Source: Pristionchus mayeri
Lineage: Eukaryota > Nematoda > Chromadorea > Rhabditida > Neodiplogasteridae
NCBI GenBank assembly: GCA_036245805.1
Contig: BTRK01000002.1
Location: forward strand, 14,129,067 to 14,193,066
Length of the DNA stretch: 64,000 nt
Reading direction: 5' to 3'
The notes below the pieces were generated by a model. That model did not search any database. It was given only the letters and a program-made list of their open reading frames with translations, and had not been told where the DNA came from. A program made the position numbers and the translations under genes. Positions 32,001 to 44,000 of the stretch are shown in pieces (within the stretch, counting starts at the first letter, position 1; each line of letters starts with the position of its first letter).

Positions 32001-35000
32001 GCTTTCTTAAACTTTTAAGTTAAAATAAACGTACGATAGCGACAGTATCCTCGTGTGGTCAAAGGGGCGCACAATCTGCAGGTAGTGGACGAAGGCAAGG
32101 GCGGCGATGTGAAACACGCCCGTGAGCAGCATCCCCGTCCGGAAGACCTACAATCAATAATTTAGATCTGAAATTCAATAATACCACCTAATCTTGATTT
32201 AGGAACTAGGAGGGATGAGAACTATGGCGTCATGCCGCCTTGATATATCAAAGGCGAAATGACGTAAAAGTTCTCATCCGACCTAGTGCCTTAATAATGC
32301 CACCTATTCTAGATTTTTGATAGATTCATGTCTAGTGCGCCTGCAATTTTGTTTTCTGCTTTTTAACGATGGCATTGCACGATCGTTGGTAGTTTGCAGG
32401 AAAGGAAAACATGGAATAACCGAGCGCAGTCTAGCCTCGTCAATAACTATTTCCGCCCACCTCGAGTGCCAAGGGGAAGCACCAGCTCTCGTGTTGCATG
32501 CCCAGCACCTTGGGCCCGAAACTATTCCAGAAGAGAGAGACGACCTGGGCCTGCAATTGAAAACAATCAGCACATTCTATCGATCTCGATCTTTATGGTG
32601 GTTCCGGACGTAGAAGTGAACGGCACTTCTTCGATATTTAGCCCACCCCCCCTTTCTCCCCTACCCCACTCACTTCTAGCCATTTCTCCCGGTTTTTTTG
32701 GTAACAAAACCCATCAGCGATGGGGAGGGAATGAGAAATGAGAGGGGAAGAGGAGGGGTATATCGAAGAAGTGCCAAGTCAATCCTTGTAAGTCAGTATC
32801 TTATAACTCATTCCGATTGTCATGGATCATGATCTTTGACTGCTAGTTACTCACCATACTACTGAGTGTGTCCGTCACTGCCAGCGAGTACGTCATCTCA
32901 AGCGTCGAGGATCGCGATTTGACGAAGTATCTGAATCGATTAATTTATAATCAACTAAATACGGATTCTTCATCTTCCTTCTTCTTCATGCCGTGCAACA
33001 CACTTGCATTAGAAATCGTTCTCGTCGTCATGCTCCCATATCCTACACGACCCCTCACTCGTGCTCTCATTTTTTCCAGGTGTGAAAATCTTGTCTTGTC
33101 GGGAGAAATTAGCAATATTATTAGTGAATTCTAGGTCAATGGCAAAGATTAATGGTCTAATGTATTATTCGAGTAGAAGTAAAAATGATGGAATTTCATT
33201 TTGTTTCACCCTCTCTACCGTTTTTTTTGAGCCGGATAAAAGTGCGACCTGCTTATGAACACGGTAATGTTGAGTACGGTAGCGACGATTGCGAGTAGCA
33301 TCAGAAAGGGCGCCGCGACGAAGTACAGTAACCAGGCGTAGTCGATCATCCTGCAATCGAGAATTGATTTTATTGCCGTCGAGGAGCAGACTCAGAGATC
33401 GAGACGATAAAACGCGCGCCAATTTGCGTGTTCGAGTCACAATAGGCGAAAATAGCAGTGCGCAGTACTCGAGAGGGAAAATTTTCGAATTGAACAGTGA
33501 GGGGGAGGAAGGGAAAGAAATGAGAAAATACTCTCCTCTCGTTTCGTTCTCTATAGGCTGGCATAGAGACGCGCTTATTCTCGGCGATGGCCAAAGTGCG
33601 AGAAATACCGTCGATGGGAAGCGGAATAAATAGGCAAAAAGGAAGGAAAGGAGAAATTGTCATGCTAAGGAGAGGGACGATTGATTTTTTCAGAGGGTAC
33701 AAGTGTCATCGAGATGTTGCTCTTGAACATACATGCATGTAATGCTGATCACTATGCTCTACGTCTCTAAACTCGCCTCCCATACACTAGGTGATATCAA
33801 AATGTGTGCTATACGATTGAAGTGAAAGGGAGGTCATGCAATGTGAATCTCAGACAAGTATAGAAAAAGAGCTCTACTGAATAGTAAACGCACTCCAAGC
33901 AATAGCCTGATTCACATCAGTCTGTATTTTATGGCTGAGGAGGCATGCTCAACAATCGCCTAAGTTGTAGCGCAGTGATCATACAAAGATACCTACATTC
34001 GTCAGGTACGCAAATGAGCTGCATTATATGGAGTTTGTGGTTTTGCTTTGATTTTCTTGATCTACGCGATACCATAATGAACCTTTCATTGATTAATTAC
34101 GCAAAAAATGCTAAAATTGGCAATCGAAGAACGAAATCATTAGAATTCCCCGTGGGCGCCATCGTAGTACGTGAGAACACCGAAGTTCTCAATTTTGTTT
34201 TCGCTGTTGTGGAAGTCCTCCTCGCCTAACGGCCAACCGTAACTTTAGCTAGTTTAGGAAATGGTCAAAATGAGGTACACTCTGTGGATCGATATATTGC
34301 ATTGTGAATGATGAGGAATGGGCATCTTAAGACTGTTCGAGGCAAATGAAAGATGCGAAAGCAAAAGAGACGCGCGAGTTCTCTCGATTACGCACGCTCT
34401 CTCGTCGGTCACACTGTGCGATTGAAGATACCGAATGACGATAATCAGACTATTACTGCGCGAAATACACGTCGAAAAGAACAGGATCTAATCCAGATTT
34501 TCCTCTCACATCGTCCCGACTATCCGAGATTTATTCTATGAATTAATTCGTTTGACTGGAGACATCAGTGGATGTGGCCAAATATGTAGAAACAAAGTAT
34601 CAAACACTCAATCGAGAAGCAAGCGGAAGATGAGAAATGCGCGCTCGGCATTAGAGGGCGGGCTCCTTCATTATTCATAATCACCCGCAATCCGCCATGC
34701 GCACGTGTGAGAATATGCGAGACAGGCTTCTCAGAACAGCCCTTCCCTCAACGGAAATAGCGCTATATAGGAAAAGTGACAGATGAACGTGATATCCGAA
34801 GCGATAAAGCTGTGAAGGCAAAGGTAGAGAGATACCTTGTACTGTACAAGCAAGGCAAGGCGGGCTTTACCACCCACATAAACGACAAATCCGTCTTATT
34901 TGCCCGTCTACTAATACATGCATAGGACAAGGATCGAGTGGGCTAGACGGTTGACAGGCTGCTGTGAACTGTGCGAAACGTGCAGAATACGCTTTCATAT

Positions 35001-38000
35001 TATTTCCCTATTGTTATTGAAGGTTGCCTATTTCCTTAGTTAATCATTGCAAAAACATTGTTTGTGCAAGTGAAGGCAACAAAGTAAGTGACGATAATAA
35101 ATGGGGAGCAAACATTGGGAAGAGTGAAGGTGGAAGAGAGAGGAGGAAATTAGATGGCGAATGCTGTCAGTGAGAAGATATTCACCGGCGAAAACAGTAC
35201 ATGTTTTCCCAGAACACGAGCGCTAAACCCCTGATTAGGCAAGGCATATGAACAGCGAAAGAGCTCCTAGTGTTATCTTGACTTAATGCCGGACAAGAGA
35301 GCAAATAAGAGAGTCATTAGTCACCCACCATATTGCCATTTACTCCGACATTCATTGGTAATAACCGCATGATCTACCGTAATCTCAACAGCTGTCTCTA
35401 GTGCCTGGCAGGCATCAAAACAGACAATCGACTGTTGTGTTCTATCAGATTCTCGAAGCAGCGCAAATTGGAACGGTGCGGTCTCGAGGGACCATACTAA
35501 CCGGACAGCTTCTGTTTTCCCTTTCTAGTTACCACGCACCTTCCAATGTTTAGACTGAGTGGTAAGGGAAGCCTTTGATTGAGCCCCCGGGGTGTTGCTG
35601 GCTTCTATTTATACGCCGGAACGCACGATCGTCGGCAAACATACACACCCGAATATTAGGGATTGCGTATTCGAGAGCGTATAAATTGTGCGTGAAAAGA
35701 TGAGATCTTTACACCATTTCGAATTCTAGGCCGAGCTTGAGCTAGAAATTCGAAAACAAAAAGATCGAAATGGGCATAATATTCATGCGAGTGTAACCGT
35801 TCAATAACATCAGCAGTCTCCTTCAACGGATAAAGAGCGATTTGAGAACATCAGGTGATGGGAAGTCCCGCCCACTTAAGACTCCTCCTACCTGTGGCCC
35901 TTATCACATCGCGAAATCACGTCCTAAAAATTGCACAGAATGAAGTAAGTCCCCCTCCTTGTTCGATGTTCATGAATATTTTGAACAGGGGAAAACAGGC
36001 TCTTTAGAACCCCCTGAGGCAATGCAGAAAGTAATAAAAAAAAGCTAAGATGAAGAAAACTGTCTTGTTTTTGTTTTGAAGATCAGAGTCTGTCTAACGA
36101 CATATTCTGAATCAAAGCTCTTCTCGCACGGATGTTGTAATTCAGAAACTGGAGAATCAAGCTAATTTCGGAACCGAAATTTTCCTCTACGCATTATTTT
36201 GTATGCGCAATCACGCTAAGAAAATTCTCAAATAGTGTTGTAATACACTATTACAGACTAGCGCCTATTGCTACTGTGTCCGCGCATCTCGCTCGCACAT
36301 ATTAGCGCAATAAGAGGCACCGGAAAATAGCTGCCGGCTCATCTACGAACTACTGCATTTTTTGTAGATTAAAGAGGGCGCGAAAAAGGCTGATCTATCT
36401 CAATGATCTATCTCTATCTCAACGTACAACTTTTTGCTTGCAGTAAAGACTATTCGATTCTCGGTGAATCTTTCCACACTAAAGTAGGCAGAATGCGCGA
36501 AATAGCGACGAGAGAGGAATATCGGGGAATTAACTGTCTTTTCGAGCGGGGGAGAAAAGGCGTGTGACTGTCCGTCTCTCACTCCATTGCACGGCCTTTT
36601 CGAGCAATCGTCTGACACTCTTCAGTTTGCACGCTCTCTCGTATCTCTGACCGGCGAGAGAGCGTGCAAACCGAAGAGAGTCAGACCATTGCTACCCTTC
36701 TCGCGTGTTAGACAAAGTGAGGAAGTGAAAACGACGTCAGGCCATCTTGCTAAGAGGAGAAGGACGCGCAGCAATATACAGATGAGACTGTCTCTTCTAA
36801 CCAAGGGGGGGCCATACGGGGGAATGGGCGATGAGGAAAGTGGGCGAACGCACGGTATGGCGCAGTTTTGAGATCCTTCGAGATACATGGTCATTCCTGA
36901 ATGATCAAACAAACAGATTACGTCATTACAATCATATCGGACTAGGATTATAATTAAAAGTTAATGAGAGATGAAAGTGCACAGGATGTTAAGTGAAATG
37001 GTGATTGATAATATCTACCGGAAAATGAAAGTTAATTAAAAGTCTAGTGCGGATATGGATGATATTCAGAGTGATAGTGGAATGAAGAAGAGACAGATAA
37101 ATGGAATGCACCATAGGAAGAAAACAGGGGATCATTTTTGAGGTCAATTTCTGTTTCCTAATTGGAAAAACGAAGAAGGTGTTTTGTCTGGGCTTCTTTT
37201 TTCCAGGAAAGCGAGAGTGAATGGCTCCATTGTCCTAATAGAGAGACGAGTCCAATCGAATTGTAGCACGCTTTGTTGGTTTCGCTGCCATCATTGGAAT
37301 CAAACAACGCGCAAAATCCTATTTCGGTGGCTACATCTCATCCTGGAGTCCCGCCAATTTAGGAAGCAATCTTATTGCACTTCAAATTGGCATTATCAAT
37401 GAGCGCCATGAGATGAGATTATTGAGTTTTCGTGCGGATTGCGAGGAATCGCAACTTCCAGATTGAGGAAACCGAACAGCAGGGACGGATATTATTGCAG
37501 AGGAGAAAGAAGCAGAAGATCGAGAGGCGCGGCAAATAAAGAACTTCCTAGTTCCGCTTTCCTCCCTTTGCAACGCTGAGCAGTTAGTAGCATTCGGAAT
37601 TGAAAATGTTCACATTTATTTGAAAACTCGAGGCAAATGCGCATTATTGGCCGGCTCACATCAAGGAAATGGGAAAGCAAAACTTATTAGCTCTGATGCA
37701 CAGACGTGTTGTTCCTGGGAAGCAGACAAAAGGCTGTCTAGTGCCAATCAACGAGGGAAGAGACAGAGAGGTGCGTGGCTGAGTGGAGGATAACGAGGTC
37801 GTCCCACTAGGAGAGGAGAGACCAAAATAAGCTTTGTCGAGACGCCGCCAAAACACTAGAGTTTTCAAATTTATTATCTTCGTTCCCTTGAGGACGGCAT
37901 CGTTCTAGCCCACACGTTGGGTGAGCGCGTTCTCGAAAGGGCAAAGTGGTGCTTCAGAGGAGGGTGAACATCACCCATCTAAAGGTCTGAGCAAGTAGAG

Positions 38001-41000
38001 AGTATTGGCATTGAGGAGGGTGCTCGGAAATGGGAATTGGGAACTGCAGGGGGGGGGGGGGGCAAAATAATGGAAACTCGGGCGTAAGAGATTGAAGAGC
38101 AGCAACGAGATAAGACGAATTGGCTAGGGGTAGAGCAGGAAGTACTTGTAGTCACGCTCTCTCTCGATTCATTTCGTTCTCTCGATTTCGTAGACATCAT
38201 CATGAAGAGGCAGAACTAAACCAGAACCTGCTTGTTTTTCTTTGTTTACATGCCAAAGTCCTCAAAAAAGGCTCGAGATAGAGCAATTTTTCGTTGACAC
38301 TTAAATGATGGGTTATGGAGATAGTGTCTGACTGATCAGCGGGAAGATAGTCTCGTCTGGGAGTTGAAAGTGCGACAAAAATATGGCATATAATAACCAG
38401 ATTCCAGTTAAAATTAAACCAGGAAGTGCGAGCACAATTCAAATATTATGTTACCTCGATTTCGCACATTGTTTTTGTGAAATACAGTTCTAGGTGTGGG
38501 AGGATACAACAGATAATTCTAGCTGAAGCAGAAACAGACAATATAGAATACCGTATCATTGATGATAATTCTTTGACTACCGTATCATTGATGATAATTC
38601 CCATGCTCAGAACGGATTAGAAATCACGAGAACTATTCAGAAGAGTTTGAAGGCCAGAGATATGAATATGTCTCGTGCGAAAATATCAAGAGTTTTGCAG
38701 AGTATCACGCGAATCTCTGCTAAAATTAGAGCTTTAAAGTGTAACAAGACTATAAGTTGGAAAACAATAGGCGTATCCTACAAATTGACGTCTTCTAGTA
38801 CAGTTTGACCGTTTTAGCCTGAACACCTGCGATCATATTATTCGTAGTCGGCACAACATTAGAAAAATAGGACAACCTACTCATGTACTTCATGATCAGA
38901 ATCGGAGGTACTAATTTGAAAAACAATAACAGATGAATGTACTATCCTACGGCTAACAATAAGTTATAGATAATTCATGAAGCTTTTCCTTTGACAATAC
39001 CTATTTGAAGGGGGGAACGACTCAGAATCGGAAACGATCCGTAGTAACCACTCTGACAATTTCCTTACTGAGGAGTAGGATACAAATAAGTAACCAGACT
39101 GCAAATTCCCATGTGTGAGTCTCGGTATCAAAACACTAAATCCCCAGGGTGCGCTTGAATTTAGGGAGCTATGTTCTTTTATGGGTTGCGAACTCTAGAC
39201 GATAGACATGACAGACGCCACGAAATTCGTTCCCCTGGGAGAGGAGAATGGTTTGTTAGTTGCTGATATAATAGAACGGGGGGATTTCGATGTTCCCATG
39301 CGCAACCGAGGAAAAATGGGTTAGATCCTAGTGTATGATAGAGAATGTACGTTCATTCTGTAAAGGGTCTATGGGCAACCGAAGGCAAAATTTAGTAGAT
39401 CCTAGCTTGTAATAGAACAAAAGCATGGAAGAAAAGAAAATAAGAGCACTCATTTCTATTCTACAAATGTAGGAAAGGTGAGCTTGTTCATTAGTGTAAA
39501 TCTTGGGATTGTTTCTAATGCAATACATAAAGATGAGGTATGTGACTAATTTCGTTCCTACAATGCGTGTGGAATAGAAAGAACTATTGCCCGGTTTCGC
39601 ACCCTTCCATAACAATCAAAACTCCCGAAATGCAGTATTGTTCTATCACTGTGTTTGACAAAGAAAGCACATTCTCTCGAAGTGAACATAGTCGTTATCC
39701 TTGGATGAAGTAGGGTATTGCTTTCTAATATTTTGCGTGTTTAGGAGAAACCCGTACGATAAAGGAATTAGCGCTTTCTGGCACAACGGACTGTAAGAAA
39801 TCGACGATGGGGAAGATAAGTTTTCGAATTTGACTCTTTCCTCTCTCTCATAAGGCAGACAAAACAAGAAAGGGCACTAGGTCGGATGAGAACTATGATG
39901 TCGCTTTTGATACATCGAAGGCGGCATGACGTCGTATCAGGGTGTCCGGAAATTTTTAAGAATTTTCTTGTTGTTTAGTTTTTTCACGAATGGGAAGCGA
40001 TAACTATAGCCTCGTGGTACTAATGCATGAAGGTAATTGAGAAGTAATTTATGCCATGTTGATTGGGCAACACTATTAACATGTGACGATGCGATATGCA
40101 AAAAAAATCGTTTTTACACCCTCATTTTGAAAATTGTAAATGTCAATGGGATAACAGATATCAAATTCCAAACGTATTCCAGATAAGCATGCATAAGTGC
40201 ACTATGTTTGGAAGTGTTGAAATCATGTATATCTTTGGAGCAATCACAAATTAATGAAACATTTTTGATTTCGGTAGAGTTCATTTTCCTTAGAATATGT
40301 ACCCTAATATGTACCCTTGTTTACGAGCACGTGAGGGACTCCGATCACCACCCTTTGCTGTTTAGAAGACAACATAGTGAGATTGGTCGTAATGGTATTT
40401 TAAATTATCTCTCAGCAGAGAGGACGAAGAAATTGAATAAAATGTCCAAAAATGAGTGAATTTCTGTTTCGGAGTTGCACCAGAATTCTCATCGGCGTTT
40501 GCCGATCGAAATCTCCCCTCGTTATTATTGTGCATAATCCCCTTATTGACCACAGAGTTGGCCATAATAATCCGTCGAAAACTGGGTGTATGAGAGTGCA
40601 TTTACTAAAATACTTAAATCCGTATTTTCGACTGAAAATATCATAAAATTCAATTGTGCAACTGGAATGTTGATGCAATTCTTGAACAGTTAGCATTAAT
40701 CGATTGCTCAATATATTGTTTACAAATAGATTTGTGAAAGTTTTTACATGACCATTCTTAAAAATTTCCGGACACCCCAATAGTTCTCATCCGAAATAGT
40801 GCCGGAATCGGTAGGGATGTACGTTCTCTCAGTGAAGACGAACAATGCATCTGTCATCATCTCCTCTACTAGAGGCGAGAAAAACAACTCGAAGCGACTA
40901 ATACAACTGTCCTTTCCACTCCTACGATATATGCCGGAGCGAGTGGACACTAGACATCGAGAATGAAGAGACAGTTCCGACTACTCAACCGTCCTTTCCA

Positions 41001-44000
41001 GTCGTAGGCAGAGACGCGCAAATAAGAGGATCAGGAGGATCTTGGGAAAATGAAAAGAAATATATTAGAAGCTGTTTGATGAAGACTAGTCGGAATTCTG
41101 AGAGCATGTACCTCGAGTAATCGTTTCTATGTCTCAGTTGACCTACATCATGGAAAAATGCGCAGTGCAACAAGTCTATATAACCGTATTTGATGTTGTC
41201 TATGCATATTGTATAATAATAACACTAAAAATAGCAGTGGCCATGTGACAATCTGTCGGTGGATTGTGTGGTACTCTATCGGTCGCTGTGAGGGGGAGGG
41301 GGGAAACGAATACGAGGTGAAGGATAATTGTTTTGACGCGACCAATTCAAAATACAATGGCGATGGAGAGTGAAAGAACACTCGTGCAATATGGAGCAAA
41401 ATTCATTTCACACTTTCTTCTCTAGCCTCAAAAATTAATAATTGAACAAGTACCAGAGCCAAGTTGTGTTTGTCCAAAACAGTACTTTGCTCTTTTAGTA
41501 GCTACCGAATCCGTGAAATTCAATGAAATAGAGTAAGTGTGTACCACCACCACCACTGATGTCTGTCTCAAGCACTCTTCTCTCTCTTTTTCACCGAAAA
41601 AAAGGATTATTCCGCTTTTCCTCGAACAAAAAAGGTGTATCTTCGTAACATCCTAATCCTATATTTGTTGCTGGAAATCGATAATGAGAAGGTGGTAATG
41701 AGAAGAAATTAATGATAAGATCGAGTACTTACTTATGTGTGGCTCAGTGCGCAAGCTATTGTCATAAATGCGTGCAGCCTAATCAATCCTTGTCTAAGAA
41801 ATACTGTGCTTCATGTGGAGTAAAAAGTATAGAGTACACGCGATGTGGACTCGTGGAAAGCACGCAATGAGGTGGAGAAAATACATCGTACAATATTCAT
41901 TTGATCAAAGACCTACACCCATATAGCAATAAGAAACCCATAAAGCACCAATAAAACATTATTCGAAGATCTGAAATATTAGGGTGTCCCAAAAGTTCGT
42001 GGAATTTTTGTTCGGAGGAACGTATAGTCCACGGTATCGATTGTCCATCCCAAATGCCAACACTATTGAATAGAGTATCCATTGCCCAATTTCCCCATTC
42101 ATCCTAGAAAAATTTCTTTCAAAAATGCCTCGAAAGTGTTCAGTCGGCCCCGATCGCATTCCCTCTATTCTCCTTAAAGAATGTGCCACGTCCCTCGCAT
42201 TCCCCCTCTCACTCATTTTTCAATCTTCTCTCCTTACCGGCTCCGTTCCTTCCCAATGGACGGAGGCAGTTGTCTGCCCTCTGTTCAAGAAGGGAGGGAA
42301 ACGAGAGAACGCTTCCGCGTATTGGCCCATTTCATTAACTAGTAATGTTTCCAAGCTTTTTGAGAGAGTTGTGAAAAGCACTCTCTCATACTTTCTCAAT
42401 TCTAATAAACTCCTCACTTCCAATCAATATGGCTTCCGTAAGGGTAGAAGTACAACCCATCAATTAGTATTCTTCCTGTCCCAACTCGTTAATATGCATT
42501 GTTCCAAATCATCTTCTGATGTTGCCAACGTCGATTTCTCAAAGGCTTTCGATTCTGTATCCCATAGGAAACTGTTATTTAAACTTTCATCATATGGTGT
42601 CTCTGGAAGTCTCCATAGATGGATTGCATCGTGGCTTTGCTCACGATCACAAAAATCCGTGTTGATTCTACTCTCTCCCATCCTTCCCGTGTAACCTCTG
42701 GGGTTCCCCAGGGGAGTGTGCTTGGCCCATTACTATTTCTAATTTACATTAACGATATTGTCGATTCATGTCCTGTTGATTCCTACCTATTCGCTGATGA
42801 TCTTAAGCTCTTATTTTCATTTAATCATAAATCGCCTCCTTCCGATTCTCCCCTACAATCATCTCTAGATTTACTCTATGACTGGTGTATGACATGGCAA
42901 ATGGCTGTCAATCCAGATAAATCCCATATTCTCCATGTAGGAAAATCCAATCCCAAAATAGCTTACTCGTTCAATACTTCTATTATTTCATCCACTGATA
43001 TTGCTAAAGATCTTGGAGTACTCATCTCCGAAAATCTTTCCTTTCGTCCCCATATTATTGATATAGTCAAAAAGGCGTCTAAGCGTGTTAACTTCATGTT
43101 CATTGCAATTAAATCCGCTAATCCTCTCGTACTTGTCCATGCCTATAAAACATACGTACGTTCTATACTTGAGTATTGCTCAGTAGTTTATTCTCCTCAC
43201 GTTCTCAAGGATAGAAAATTACTTGAAAAAGTTCAATACATATTCATTCGTAAATTATATTTTTGCTGTAAAATTCCCTTTATCTCCTTTTCCATTTCTT
43301 GCGAGAAATTTAATTTGGAACCTCTCGACCACCGTCGCAACTTATCGTCCTTCAAATTTGTTCATTCATTATTTTGTCCACAGTCAACTGTTTCCCCATC
43401 TTTATTATTTGATTTCAGAGAATCTCGTACTCGAGGATCGTCTCGTAAATTATTCCCACGTTTTAGAGCTTCTGATAATTTATCTAAACACTTTATCTCC
43501 CATCGCACCTATTCCACTATTAATTCATTACCTCAAGGAACCCTTTCCCTCTCTTCCAAATTATTCATCAAGCGTCTTTCCCCAAAATTACAAGTTTCAT
43601 ACTTGTTTTAACTGTTTCTATATATTCATATCCTCCCTATTTCTCCGTGGACTCCGTTCGGGTCGTCGAATCGCGGCGGCTACTACATTTCACTTCAACT
43701 GCCACACCGTCATTTTAAATTGTGCTTGCCAGTTCCTAGCTACTGGTTTTATGTATTCGCGCATTAACTTGTTGCGATAAAGATATATATATATCAAATA
43801 TACCATGGAATTTGCATCAGCTGCTCATTCCTATTTTTAACAAACGTTTATGTAATGGATACTGTAGACACCCAAAATCGAGTTTTTGTCTATTTTCATA
43901 AATTCGTAAAAGTTTTCTTCTTAAAGATATCAACTTAGTTTCTTCACAGTTTTGTCCAGCATGAATTGTTCAATATATACACTAAATTTGGAAGGAATTG

